A DNA stretch of 64,000 nucleotides, taken from the NCBI RefSeq assembly GCF_000184685.1, contig NC_014830.1, positions 1,922,001 to 1,986,000 on the forward strand. The letters are read 5' to 3'. A model generated the notes under the pieces. That model did no database searches. It was given only the letters and a program-made list of their open reading frames with translations, and had not been told where the DNA came from. Both the position numbers and the translations under genes were made by a program. Of this stretch, positions 19,733-28,464 are shown one piece after another (position 1 is the first letter of the stretch; each line of letters begins with the position of its first letter). The DNA comes from Intrasporangium calvum DSM 43043 (lineage in GTDB: Bacteria; Actinomycetota; Actinomycetes; Actinomycetales; Dermatophilaceae).

Positions 19733-21331
19733 GTGATCGTCGCCACCGGGATCGAGCTGCGTGCGGGTGCCCGCCTGCTCCTCGAGGATGCCAGCTTCCG
19801 CATCGACGCCGGGGACCGGATCGGCCTCGTCGGGCGCAACGGCGCCGGCAAGACGACGTTGACCAAGGTGCTGGCGGGGGAGGGGCAGCCCGCCGCGGGC
19901 ACGGTGACGCGCACCGGGGCCGTCGGCTACCTGCCCCAGGACCCGCGGACCGGCGACCTCGAGATCCTCGCCCGCGACCGGATCCTCTCGGCTCGCGGCC
20001 TCGACGAGATCGTCCGTCGCCGGGCGGCGGCCGAGCAGCGGATGGGCAGCGAGGACGAGGCGGTCCGCGAGAAGGCGATGCGGCAGTACGCCCGGGTCGA
20101 GACGGAGTTCGAGGCGGCAGGCGGGTACGCCGCCGAGTCCGAGGCGGCGGCGATCGCGAGCGCCCTGGGTCTCGAGGACCGGGTCTTGGCGCAGCCGCTC
20201 GGGACCCTCTCCGGCGGGCAGCGACGCCGGGTCGAGCTGTCCAGGATCCTCTTCTCGGGCAACGAGACCCTGCTGCTCGACGAGCCGACCAACCACCTGG
20301 ACGCCGACTCGGTCGTCTGGCTCCGGGAGTACCTTCGTGGCTACAAGGGCGGTCTCATCGTCATCAGCCACGACGTCGAGATGCTCGAGGCCGTCGTCAA
20401 CAAGGTCTACCACCTCGATGCGAACCGCTCGGCGCTCGACGTCTACAACATGGGGTGGAAGACCTACCTCCAGCAGCGCGAGACCGACGAGCGGCGCCGC
20501 AAGCGGGAGCTGGCCAACGCCCAGAAGAAGGCGAGCGCGCTGCTGGCCCAGGCCGACAAGATGCGAGCCAAGGCGACGAAGGCGACCGCCGCCCAGAACA
20601 TGGCCAAACGGGCGGAGCGGCTGCTGGCGGGTGTCGAGGGGGAGCGGGTCCACGACAAGGTCGCCAAGCTGCGCTTCCCCAAGCCGGCCTCGTGCGGCAA
20701 GACGCCGCTGCGCGCTTCCGGGCTGTCCCGGTCGTACGGCTCGCTGGAGGTCTTCACCGACGTCGACCTGGCCATCGACCGGGGGAGCAAGGTCGTCGTG
20801 CTCGGCCTGAACGGGGCCGGCAAGACGACCCTGCTGCGGATGCTCGCCGGGGTCGACGCGCCGGACACGGGCGAGGTGGAGCCAGGTCACGGCCTCAAGC
20901 TGGGCTACTACGCCCAGGAGCACGAGAACCTCGACGTCGACCGGTCGGTGCTGCAGAACATGAAGTCGGCGGCCCCGCAGCTCGGTGAGACGGACGTCCG
21001 GAAGGTGCTGGGGTCCTTCCTCTTCTCCGGGGACGACGTGGACAAGCCCGCAGGGGTCCTGTCCGGCGGTGAGAAGACCCGACTGTCCCTGGCGATGCTC
21101 GTCGTGTCGGCGGCGAACGTGCTCCTGCTCGACGAGCCGACGAACAACCTCGACCCGGCCTCGCGCGCCGAGATCCTCGGGGCTCTCGCCACCTATGAGG
21201 GCGCGGTGGTCCTGGTGACCCATGACGAGGGTGCGGTCGACGCGCTCGAGCCCGAGCGGATCCTCCTCCTGCCCGACGGTGTCGAGGACCTCTGGGGCCC
21301 CGACTACAAGGACCTCATCGCCCTGGCGTGA
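19733..21331 (+). CDS. ABC-F family ATP-binding protein
   Basis: A soluble 532-residue protein with two ABC domains and no membrane segment. The first domain has GRNGAGKTT, LSGGQRRRVE and LLLDEPTNHLD; the second has GLNGAGKTT, LSGGEKTRLS and LLLDEPTNNLD. A basic linker of about 80 residues (KRELANAQKKASALL and following) lies between them. ABC-F proteins act on the ribosome in translation control or antibiotic resistance; which role applies here is not clear. The GTG at 19733 has AGAGGA 6 nt upstream. A CAGAAT box near 19679 may be the -10. Confidence 0.93.
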   Translation: MIVATGIELRAGARLLLEDASFRIDAGDRIGLVGRNGAGKTTLTKVLAGEGQPAAGTVTRTGAVGYLPQDPRTGDLEILARDRILSARGLDEIVRRRAAAEQRMGSEDEAVREKAMRQYARVETEFEAAGGYAAESEAAAIASALGLEDRVLAQPLGTLSGGQRRRVELSRILFSGNETLLLDEPTNHLDADSVVWLREYLRGYKGGLIVISHDVEMLEAVVNKVYHLDANRSALDVYNMGWKTYLQQRETDERRRKRELANAQKKASALLAQADKMRAKATKATAAQNMAKRAERLLAGVEGERVHDKVAKLRFPKPASCGKTPLRASGLSRSYGSLEVFTDVDLAIDRGSKVVVLGLNGAGKTTLLRMLAGVDAPDTGEVEPGHGLKLGYYAQEHENLDVDRSVLQNMKSAAPQLGETDVRKVLGSFLFSGDDVDKPAGVLSGGEKTRLSLAMLVVSAANVLLLDEPTNNLDPASRAEILGALATYEGAVVLVTHDEGAVDALEPERILLLPDGVEDLWGPDYKDLIALA

Positions 21332-21349
21332 CCCGTGCATAAGGAGAAG

Positions 21350-21378
21350 TGATCATCCACATAATGGATGGTTATTGT
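21350..21378 (+). promoter_or_regulatory. AT-rich promoter with palindrome in the spacer
   Basis: A locally AT-rich block in otherwise GC-rich DNA. TGATCA (21350-21355) and TATTGT (21373-21378) are separated by 17 bp and could be -35 and -10. Between them lies CATCCA-N5-TGGATG (21354-21370), a perfect 6-bp inverted repeat, a place where a repressor or MerR-like activator could act. Confidence 0.5.
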
Positions 21379-21383
21379 ATCTG

Positions 21384-21596
21384 GTGATCGTCCGCCCGAC
21401 ACTGAAGGGCATGCCGACCGACCACCTCGCGTGCCCGTACTGCGGAGGGGACGACCTCAGCCCCTTCCCGGACCCGATGTCCGCGTGGTCGTGCCTGACC
21501 TGCCTCCGGGTGCTCCGCGTCGAGCTCGTGCAGCCGGCCTCGGTCACCGGGTGGGGCATCCTGCGCGCCCTCGATCCTGCACCCGCCGCTGCCTGA
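21384..21596 (+). CDS. Small zinc-ribbon-like protein
   Basis: A 70-residue protein with two Cys pairs, CPYCGG and CLTCLR, spaced about 20 residues apart, which suggests a zinc ribbon. Function unknown. GTG at 21384 lies 5 bp after the TATTGT box and would be leaderless; ATG at 21411 (61 residues) is the alternative, with GAAGG only 2 nt upstream. The Cys-rich core is the same in both forms. The unusual AT-rich promoter suggests dedicated regulation. Confidence 0.65.
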   Translation: MIVRPTLKGMPTDHLACPYCGGDDLSPFPDPMSAWSCLTCLRVLRVELVQPASVTGWGILRALDPAPAAA

Positions 21597-21641
21597 GGGC
21601 CCGACCCCAGCGGGGGTGCACCCGGCGCGGACAGCGCGCCG

Positions 21642-21651
21642 AGCGGCATAC
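21642..21651 (-). repeat. Dispersed motif copy upstream of ABC exporter
   Basis: Reverse-strand GTATGCCGCT followed by CGGCGCGC, in the gap before the ABC exporter gene. Confidence 0.6.
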
Positions 21652-21726
21652 GGGCACGGTCCCGCCACCCCGGGGAATCGTTGTCCCCGGCTTGGGGTTG
21701 GATCGGAGGACGAAGGAGGTCCCGAC

Positions 21727-23649
21727 TTGGGGATGCAGCCGTGGATGATGATGCGCTCGATGTCGCGCGACCGCAGCGTCGCCGAGCGCACCCTCGCTCC
21801 GGGCACCCGACGGCGGGTCCTGTCCTACGCCGCCCCCTACCGGTCGTCCATCCTGGCCTTCCTGGGCGTCGTCGTCGTCAACTCGGTCCTCGTCGTCACG
21901 GTGCCCCTGCTGCTCAAGTCCCTCGTCGACGACGGGGTGATCCCCAAGGACTCCCGGGTGGTCGTCCGCCTGGCCCTCGTGGTGGCCGCCATCGCGGTCC
22001 TCGACGCCCTGCTCAGCGTCGTCCAGCGGTGGTTCTCCGCGCGCATCGGTGAGGGCCTGATCAAGGACCTGCGCACCGAGGTGTTCGGCCACGTGCTGCG
22101 ACAGCCCATCGCCTTCTTCACCCGTGCCCAGACCGGGTCCCTCGTCTCGCGACTCAACAGCGACGTGATCGGGGCCCAGCAGGCCTTCACCAGCGTCCTG
22201 TCCAACGTGGTCAGCAACATCGTCTCGGTCATCCTCGTCGTGGGAGCCATGCTCGCGCTGTCCTGGCAGCTCACCGTCGGTGCGCTGCTGCTGGTGCCTC
22301 TCTTCCTGCTGCCCGCCAAGATCATGGGTCGGCGGCTCGCCGCCCTGGCCTCGCGCCAGATGACGCTCAACGCCGACATCGGGACGCGCATGACCGAGCG
22401 GTTCAACGTCGCAGGAGCCCTCCTCGTCAAGCTCTTCGGCGACCCGCGTCGCGAGGAGGCGGAGTACGACGAGCGGGCGACCAACGTGCGCGACGTCGGC
22501 ATCCAGATCGCCCTCAACCGCACGCTCTTCATGGCGGCGCTCACGCTCGTCGCGGCCCTCGCCACGGCGATGATCTACGGTTTCGGCGGCCTCATGGCGG
22601 TGAGCGGCTCCCTCTCCGTGGGGACGCTCCTGGCTCTCGCCGCCCTGCTCGCGCGGCTGTACGGGCCGCTGACGTCGCTGTCCAACGTCCGCGTCGACAT
22701 CATGACGGCCCTCATCTCGTTCGAGCGGGTCTTCGAGGTGCTCGACCTTAAGCCCCTCGTCGACGAGCGACCCGGTGCCGTGCCCCTGCCGTCCGGGCCG
22801 CTCGGCGTCGAGCTCGACGGGGTGTCCTTCCGGTATCCCTCAGCCGACGAGGTGTCACTGGCCTCCCTCGAGTCGACGGCCAGTGGGGACCGACGAGCCG
22901 GTGGGCAGGTCCTGCACGACATCAACCTCACGGTCCAGCCGGGCCAGCTCATCGCCCTCGTCGGTCCCTCCGGCGCCGGCAAGACGACTCTCACGTCCCT
23001 GGTGAGCCGCCTGTACGACCCCACCTCAGGTGCTGTGCGGATCGGCGGACTCGACCTCAGGGACATCACCCTGTCCTCGCTCCGCAGTCGGGTCGGAGTC
23101 GTCACCCAGGAGGCGCACCTCTTCCACGACACGATCCGGGCCAACCTGCTCTACGCGCGCCCCGAGGCGACCGAGCAGGAGATGGCCCTGGTGCTGCGCT
23201 CCGCACAGATCAGTGACCTCGTCGACGACCTCCCCGAGGGCCTTGACACCGTCGTCGGCGACCGGGGCCATCGGCTGAGCGGCGGTGAGAAGCAGCGCCT
23301 CGCCATCGCGAGGCTGCTCCTCAAGGCCCCCGACATCGTCGTCCTCGACGAGGCGACCGCCCATCTCGACTCGGAGTCGGAGGTCGCCGTCCAGCGGGCC
23401 CTCGACGCGGCTCTCGCGGGCCGGACGTCCATCGTCATCGCCCACCGCCTCTCGACCATCCGCCAAGCCGACCTCATCGTCGTGCTCGACCACGGACGAG
23501 TCATCGAGACCGGGCGCCACCTCGAGCTCCTCGCCGCTGGGGGACTCTACGCGGACCTCCATGCCACCCAGTTCGCGGATGAGTCGCCGCGCACGGCCGA
23601 CGAGCGGCGCGACGCGGTCGTCCTGCCCAGCGGACCGGCCCTCGCCTGA
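21727..23649 (+). CDS. ABC exporter, fused permease and ATPase
   Basis: A 640-residue half-transporter with an N-terminal six-helix type-I exporter domain (about residues 45-330) and a C-terminal ATPase. Walker A is GPSGAGKTT, the signature is LSGGEKQR and Walker B is IVVLDEATAHLD. It probably dimerises in the membrane and exports lipids, drugs or peptides; substrate unknown. TTG at 21727 is chosen because AGGAGG lies 7 nt upstream; ATG at 21733 is next best. The frame is open further upstream but includes a repeat copy and lacks family similarity. Confidence 0.9.
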   Translation: MGMQPWMMMRSMSRDRSVAERTLAPGTRRRVLSYAAPYRSSILAFLGVVVVNSVLVVTVPLLLKSLVDDGVIPKDSRVVVRLALVVAAIAVLDALLSVVQRWFSARIGEGLIKDLRTEVFGHVLRQPIAFFTRAQTGSLVSRLNSDVIGAQQAFTSVLSNVVSNIVSVILVVGAMLALSWQLTVGALLLVPLFLLPAKIMGRRLAALASRQMTLNADIGTRMTERFNVAGALLVKLFGDPRREEAEYDERATNVRDVGIQIALNRTLFMAALTLVAALATAMIYGFGGLMAVSGSLSVGTLLALAALLARLYGPLTSLSNVRVDIMTALISFERVFEVLDLKPLVDERPGAVPLPSGPLGVELDGVSFRYPSADEVSLASLESTASGDRRAGGQVLHDINLTVQPGQLIALVGPSGAGKTTLTSLVSRLYDPTSGAVRIGGLDLRDITLSSLRSRVGVVTQEAHLFHDTIRANLLYARPEATEQEMALVLRSAQISDLVDDLPEGLDTVVGDRGHRLSGGEKQRLAIARLLLKAPDIVVLDEATAHLDSESEVAVQRALDAALAGRTSIVIAHRLSTIRQADLIVVLDHGRVIETGRHLELLAAGGLYADLHATQFADESPRTADERRDAVVLPSGPALA

Positions 23650-23686
23650 GTGCGAGCAGGACCGCCCTGGCCCTTACGCTGACGGC

Positions 23687-24199
23687 ATGTCCTCGGACCC
23701 GCTGGCCATGGCCCCCACGACATTCCACGCGCCCCTCCGGGCGCAGCTCGAGGCGTTCCTCGACGACCACCGGTCCCAGCTGAACGGCTGCCTCGACGGC
23801 CTGAGCGAGGAAGAGGCCCGGAGGAGTCTCGTGCCCTCCAGGACCACGCTGCTCGGGCTCGTCAAGCACGCCGCGTTCGTCGAGAAGGTGTGGTTCGACG
23901 AGGCCGTCACCGGCCGGTCCCGCAGCGAGATCGGCATCGCCTCGACCCCCGACGAGTCCTTCGTGCTCCAACCGGCAGACACCATCGACAGCGTCCGTCG
24001 CGCCCACGCCGAGGCATGTCAGGCATCTCGTGAAGCGGTCGCCCATCTCGGCCTGGACGACGTGGTGACCGGCAACCGCCGGGGGCCGCTGCCGCTCCGG
24101 TGGGTCCTGCTCCACGTGCTGCGCGAGCTCGCCCAGCACGGCGGCCATGCGGACATCCTTCGCGAACAGATCCTGGCGGGCCGGCCTGAGCCGGCCTGA
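23687..24199 (+). CDS. DinB-like (DUF664) protein
   Basis: A 170-residue four-helix-bundle protein of the DinB/DUF664 type, with the three-His metal pattern suggested by VKHAAFVEKVWF, the central helix and LRELAQHGGHADILREQ. Family members include thiol-dependent enzymes that use mycothiol or bacillithiol, but the function here is unknown. TACGCT lies 6 bp before the ATG (23675-23680), the leaderless pattern. Confidence 0.85.
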   Translation: MSSDPLAMAPTTFHAPLRAQLEAFLDDHRSQLNGCLDGLSEEEARRSLVPSRTTLLGLVKHAAFVEKVWFDEAVTGRSRSEIGIASTPDESFVLQPADTIDSVRRAHAEACQASREAVAHLGLDDVVTGNRRGPLPLRWVLLHVLRELAQHGGHADILREQILAGRPEPA

Positions 24200-24207
24200 C
24201 GCCGGCT
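24189..24207 (+). terminator. Hairpin at the 3' end of the DinB-like gene
   Basis: AGCCGGC-CTGAC-GCCGGCT, 7-bp perfect stem overlapping the stop codon; no T-run. Confidence 0.45.
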
Positions 24208-24222
24208 GCTCCATCCCTTCGC

Positions 24223-24240
24223 GGACGCCCTCAGGCGTCC
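24223..24240. terminator. Hairpin between convergent DinB-like and SURF1 genes
   Basis: GGACGCC-CTCA-GGCGTCC, 7-bp perfect stem followed on the plus strand by TCTT. It overlaps the 3' end of the SURF1 gene, so it could terminate the plus-strand transcript. Confidence 0.5.
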
Positions 24241-25031
24241 TCTTCGTCCCAGATCCGCACCTTCTTCGGCTTCGGTGCCGCCGTGCCGGGGCTGTCCGCA
24301 GCCTGGGTCACCTGACGGCGGATGGCGAAGAACACGAAGGCCAGGCCGCCCGGCATCGTGAGCCACCACTGGATGGCGTAGGCCTGGTGCGGGCCCAGCC
24401 CCTCGTCGGGACGGGGAAGGGGCGAGACGGGGTTGGGGCCCGGCGGGGGCTGGGGGGCCTGCGTACCGAGGACGAGGTAGAGGTCGAGCGCGCTGAGCGA
24501 CGGCACTCTCTCCCGTGCGTCGTCGATGCTGATGCTCGCGAGCTGGGGAGCCGGCAGGTCCCGGCTGAGGTCGGGCTCGGCGGTCCGCAGCCAACCGACG
24601 ATCTGCACGGGGCCGGTCGGCGCAGGGTCGGCTCCGGGGGTGGTCTCCGCGTCGCGGGAGTTGGGGACCCAGCCGCGGTCGACGAGCAGCGTGGCGTCCT
24701 CGGTGACGAAGGGTGTCAGCACTTCGAAGCCGACGGTGCGTTCCCGCGTCCGGTTGCGCACCATCTGGTCGGACTGCGGCACGTACGTGCCTCGCAGCAC
24801 CACCTTGGTCCACTGGTCGGCCGGTGCCAGGTCCGTGCGGCCGACGGCGGGCAGGGCGGCGGCCAGGGGGACGGGTGGGGCGTCGTAGTTCTCCTCGATG
24901 GCTGTCACCTTGGTGCGCTGCTCGACGTGCCGACTCCACTGCCAGGAACCGAGCGTCCAGCAGGCGATGCCGAAAAGGATGGCGACAACGGACATGAGAA
25001 GCCATCGAGGAGTGAGCCAGAGCCGGAGCAC
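24231..25031 (-). CDS. SURF1-family cytochrome oxidase biogenesis protein
   Basis: A 266-residue protein with an N-terminal membrane segment (residues 9-30) and a C-terminal one near 225-245, enclosing an extracytoplasmic domain. Family marks are GSWQWSRHVEQR, LVDRGWVP and HQAYAIQWW. SURF1 helps insert heme A into cytochrome aa3 oxidase, which fits ctaA and ctaB in the same window. The GTG is preceded by TAGCGT at 6 bp (25038-25043). It is divergent from moaA with only about 30 bases between starts. Confidence 0.92.
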   Translation of the reverse strand: MLRLWLTPRWLLMSVVAILFGIACWTLGSWQWSRHVEQRTKVTAIEENYDAPPVPLAAALPAVGRTDLAPADQWTKVVLRGTYVPQSDQMVRNRTRERTVGFEVLTPFVTEDATLLVDRGWVPNSRDAETTPGADPAPTGPVQIVGWLRTAEPDLSRDLPAPQLASISIDDARERVPSLSALDLYLVLGTQAPQPPPGPNPVSPLPRPDEGLGPHQAYAIQWWLTMPGGLAFVFFAIRRQVTQAADSPGTAAPKPKKVRIWDEEDA

Positions 25032-25063
25032 GGCACGACGCTACTCGGCTTACAGTGGTGGTC

Positions 25064-26116
25064 ATGACGCGCCTTCCGGATCCCACCGTCCGGCCCGCCA
25101 ACGCCATCGGCAGGCCGGCCGCCGCGGCCGGTCTGCGTGACCAGTTCGGTCGGGTGGCCCGCGACCTGCGGGTCTCGGTCACCGATCGCTGCAACCTGCG
25201 GTGCACCTACTGCATGCCCGCGGAGGGCCTGCCGTGGATGCCCCAGGCGGAGATGCTCTCCGACGAGGAGATGCTGCGGTTGATCGGGCTCTTCGTCCGG
25301 GACGGGGTGACGCAGGTGCGCCTCACCGGAGGCGAGCCGCTGCTGCGCCGGTCCCTCGTCGATCTCGTGGCCGGAATCGCGTCCCTGGAGCCGCGGCCCC
25401 GCATCGCGATGACCACGAATGGGGTGGGCCTGGACCGGATCGCGCACCGGCTGGCGGCTGCGGGGCTCGACCGGGTCAACGTCAGCCTCGACACCATCGA
25501 CTCCGAGACCTTCACCCGGCTCACTCGGCGCGACCGTCTCCCCGACGTCGAGCTCGGGCTCAAGGCCGCCGCCGACGCCGGCCTCACCCCGGTCAAGGTC
25601 AACGCCGTCGCCATGCGCGGGGTCAACGACCAGTCCGTCGCGGATGTCCTGCAGTGGTGCCTCGAGCGCGGCTACGAGCTGCGCTTCATCGAGCAGATGC
25701 CGCTCGACGCCCAGCACGCGTGGGACCGCGGCGACATGGTCACCGCCGATGAGGTCCGGGCCACCCTCTCCAAGCGGTTCTCCCTCACGCCGCTGCCCGC
25801 GGTGGAGCGCGGCAGCGCGCCGGCCGAGCGGTTCCTCGTCGACGGCGGGCCGCAGACCGTGGGCATCATCGCCAGCGTCACCGCGCCGTTCTGCGGGGCA
25901 TGCGACCGGACCCGCCTGACTGCGGACGGCCAGGTCCGCAACTGCCTCTTCTCCCGGACCGAGACCGACCTGCGGACCCCGATGCGCGAGGGCGCGTCCG
26001 ACGACGAGCTGCTCGACCTGATGCGCGGCGAGATGTGGCGCAAGCGCCGGGGGCACGGGATCGGCGACCCGGGCTTCGTCCAGCCGGACCGCCCCATGTC
26101 GGCGATCGGCGGCTGA
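25064..26116 (+). CDS. moaA: GTP 3',8-cyclase MoaA
   Basis: Radical SAM enzyme that starts molybdenum cofactor synthesis from GTP. The 350-residue protein has the SAM cluster CNLRCTYC near residue 45, the C-terminal second cluster in PFCGACDRTRLTADGQVRNC, and ends in the conserved GG tail. ATG at 25064 is preferred over GTG 25055 or 25058 because TACAGT lies 7 bp upstream (25051-25056). No other moa gene is nearby. Confidence 0.97.
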   Translation: MTRLPDPTVRPANAIGRPAAAAGLRDQFGRVARDLRVSVTDRCNLRCTYCMPAEGLPWMPQAEMLSDEEMLRLIGLFVRDGVTQVRLTGGEPLLRRSLVDLVAGIASLEPRPRIAMTTNGVGLDRIAHRLAAAGLDRVNVSLDTIDSETFTRLTRRDRLPDVELGLKAAADAGLTPVKVNAVAMRGVNDQSVADVLQWCLERGYELRFIEQMPLDAQHAWDRGDMVTADEVRATLSKRFSLTPLPAVERGSAPAERFLVDGGPQTVGIIASVTAPFCGACDRTRLTADGQVRNCLFSRTETDLRTPMREGASDDELLDLMRGEMWRKRRGHGIGDPGFVQPDRPMSAIGG

Positions 26117-26135
26117 CCAGCGGCGTCGCCAGGGG

Positions 26136-26378
26136 TCAGCCGTCGGCCTCGGTCAGGGCGCCGACCGGGACCACCTCGAGGAGAAATCCCCGCACGCCCA
26201 CGAAGTCGGCCAAGGACTGTGCGTGGGCATCACACGCGAGCCAGACCTTGCGTCGGCCCTCCACGTGGATCTTCGGGTTGCGCCAGACGACGGCATGGAC
26301 CGCCCCGGCACGACAGCCCTTGGCGCTGCACGCCCGGTCCTCGACGTCGGCCCAGGACCCACCCAGTGCGCCGTTCAC
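26136..26378 (-). CDS. Small conserved actinobacterial protein
   Basis: An 80-residue protein with CSAKGC and a later LACDAHAQ, giving three Cys and a His that could bind zinc. Function unknown; similar small proteins are common in actinobacteria beside DUF3099 genes. The GTG overlaps the stop of the DUF3099 gene (GTGA at 26375-26378), so the two are coupled. It converges on moaA with a 19-base gap. Confidence 0.72.
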   Translation of the reverse strand: MNGALGGSWADVEDRACSAKGCRAGAVHAVVWRNPKIHVEGRRKVWLACDAHAQSLADFVGVRGFLLEVVPVGALTEADG

Positions 26379-26680
26379 TGCTCGAGCCGGTGAGTGTCGG
26401 GGGGGCCAGGGACCGAGTGGGGGCTGACCGGCTCGATCTCCCCGGACTGCCGGGGCCGCACCGCGTTGGCCGTGACGACCGCGAAGTAGGGGAGCACCAC
26501 CGCGCCGGCGATCGCGGCCCATCGGAGCCAGCCGTCGGTGACGAAGAGCAGCCCGAGGCACACGACGCGGATGCCCATCATCGTCAGGTACCGGCGCACC
26601 CGCTGGTCCTGGTCGTCCGCGGGGGACGAGGGCGCCGAGGTGACCGTGTGCACCACCGGTTGCCGCTTGCCATCTGCCAC
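26375..26680 (-). CDS. DUF3099-family membrane protein
   Basis: A 101-residue protein with a polar N-terminus and two hydrophobic segments (about residues 34-50 and 55-72), matching my recollection of DUF3099. Function unknown. The GTG start has TATGGT 6 bp upstream (26687-26692) as well as GGAG. The longer open frame upstream runs into the fabG promoter region and is rejected. Confidence 0.75.
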   Translation of the reverse strand: MADGKRQPVVHTVTSAPSSPADDQDQRVRRYLTMMGIRVVCLGLLFVTDGWLRWAAIAGAVVLPYFAVVTANAVRPRQSGEIEPVSPHSVPGPPDTHRLEQ

Positions 26681-26762
26681 GTCTCCACCATAAGCCCGCC
26701 CGGACCGCGCGGGCTCATGGGCCAGCCACGGCCTGGGACGGCGTCGTCGTACCCATCGGTAG

Positions 26763-27553
<791 letters not shown>

Positions 27554-27554
<1 letters not shown>

Positions 27555-27607
27555 GCCGGCCCAGCGGCATACGACCGAAGCCTGTCTCGTATGCCGCTCA
27601 GCCGGCT
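27554..27607. repeat. Hairpin of two dispersed-motif copies between fabG and inhA
   Basis: Arms 27554-27574 and 27587-27607 are complementary over 21 bases except two central positions, with a 12-base spacer. Each arm contains one full motif copy (27563-27572 reverse, 27589-27598 forward). It lies inside the fabG-inhA unit. Confidence 0.85.
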
Positions 27608-27651
27608 CCCGCTCGCCCGTTGCCGCCCACACGAGAAAGTGACGAACAGAC

Positions 27652-28413
27652 ATGGGAATGCTCGAAGGAAAGAAGCTGCTCATCACCGGCGTCCTCATGG
27701 ACAGCTCGATCGCCTTCCACGTGGCCCGGTTGGCCCAGGAGGAGGGTGCCGAAGTCGTCCTGACGTCGTTCGGCCGGACGATGAAGATCACCCAGGCCAT
27801 CGCGAAGCGACTGCCCGTGACACCCCCGATCGTCGAGCTCGACGTGGCCAACCAGGACGACCTCGACGCGCTGGCCGACCGGGTCCGGGAGCACGTCGAC
27901 CACCTCGACGGGGTGCTGCACTCCATCGGGTTCGCACCGCAGGGCGCCTTCAACTTCATGGAGGGCACCTGGGAGGACGCGTCCACGGCCCTGCAGATCT
28001 CGGCCTACAGCCTCAAGGCGCTCGGCGTGGCCGCGCTGCCGCTGATGGGCCAGGGCGCGAGCATCGTCGGGCTGACCTTCGATGCGAAGTTCGCCTGGCC
28101 GGTCTATGACTGGATGGGGGTCGCCAAGGCCGCCTTCGAGGCGACGAACCGCTATCTCGCTCGCGACCTCGGCCCCAAGGGCATCCGTTGCAACCTCGTC
28201 GCGGCCGGCCCGATCCGCACCACGGCGGCCAAGTCGATCCCGGGGTTCAAGCACTTCGAGGAGGTCTGGGACGAGCGGGCCCCCCTCGGCTGGGACGTCA
28301 ACGATCCGGTGCCTGCCGCCCAGGCCTGCGCCGCGCTGCTGTCGGACTGGTTCCCGGCGACGACGGGCGAGATCTTGCACGTCGACGGCGGCGCCCACGC
28401 GATGGGTGGCTAG
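27652..28413 (+). CDS. inhA: NADH-dependent enoyl-ACP reductase InhA/FabI
   Basis: Final reductase of each fatty acid elongation cycle. The 253-residue protein has the FabI-type nucleotide motif GVLMDSSIAFHVA, HSIGFAPQ carrying the serine that sits at the NADH site, the catalytic pattern YDWMGVAK (Tyr near 152, Lys near 159) and LRTTAAKSI-like text seen as IRTTAAKSIPGFKHF. It lies 97 bases after fabG, separated by a hairpin. The ribosome site is weak (GAAAGTG). Confidence 0.95.
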   Translation: MGMLEGKKLLITGVLMDSSIAFHVARLAQEEGAEVVLTSFGRTMKITQAIAKRLPVTPPIVELDVANQDDLDALADRVREHVDHLDGVLHSIGFAPQGAFNFMEGTWEDASTALQISAYSLKALGVAALPLMGQGASIVGLTFDAKFAWPVYDWMGVAKAAFEATNRYLARDLGPKGIRCNLVAAGPIRTTAAKSIPGFKHFEEVWDERAPLGWDVNDPVPAAQACAALLSDWFPATTGEILHVDGGAHAMGG

Positions 28414-28422
28414 CCGCGCGGG

Positions 28423-28464
28423 TCGATGTGATCGATCGGATCAGGCACCGATCGATCACATCGA
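28423..28464. terminator. Bidirectional terminator inhA / serB
   Basis: A perfect 17-bp stem (arms 28423-28439 and 28448-28464) with an 8-base loop, in the 42-base gap between convergent genes and overlapping the serB 3' end. The arms start TCGATGTGATCGATCGG. Confidence 0.8.

Noticed and set aside
21349-21387. 12-codon leader peptide frame before the zinc-ribbon gene
   Set aside because: AAGGAG is only 2 nt from the GTG, and the same bases are better explained as promoter and operator; kept only as a remark in the findings.
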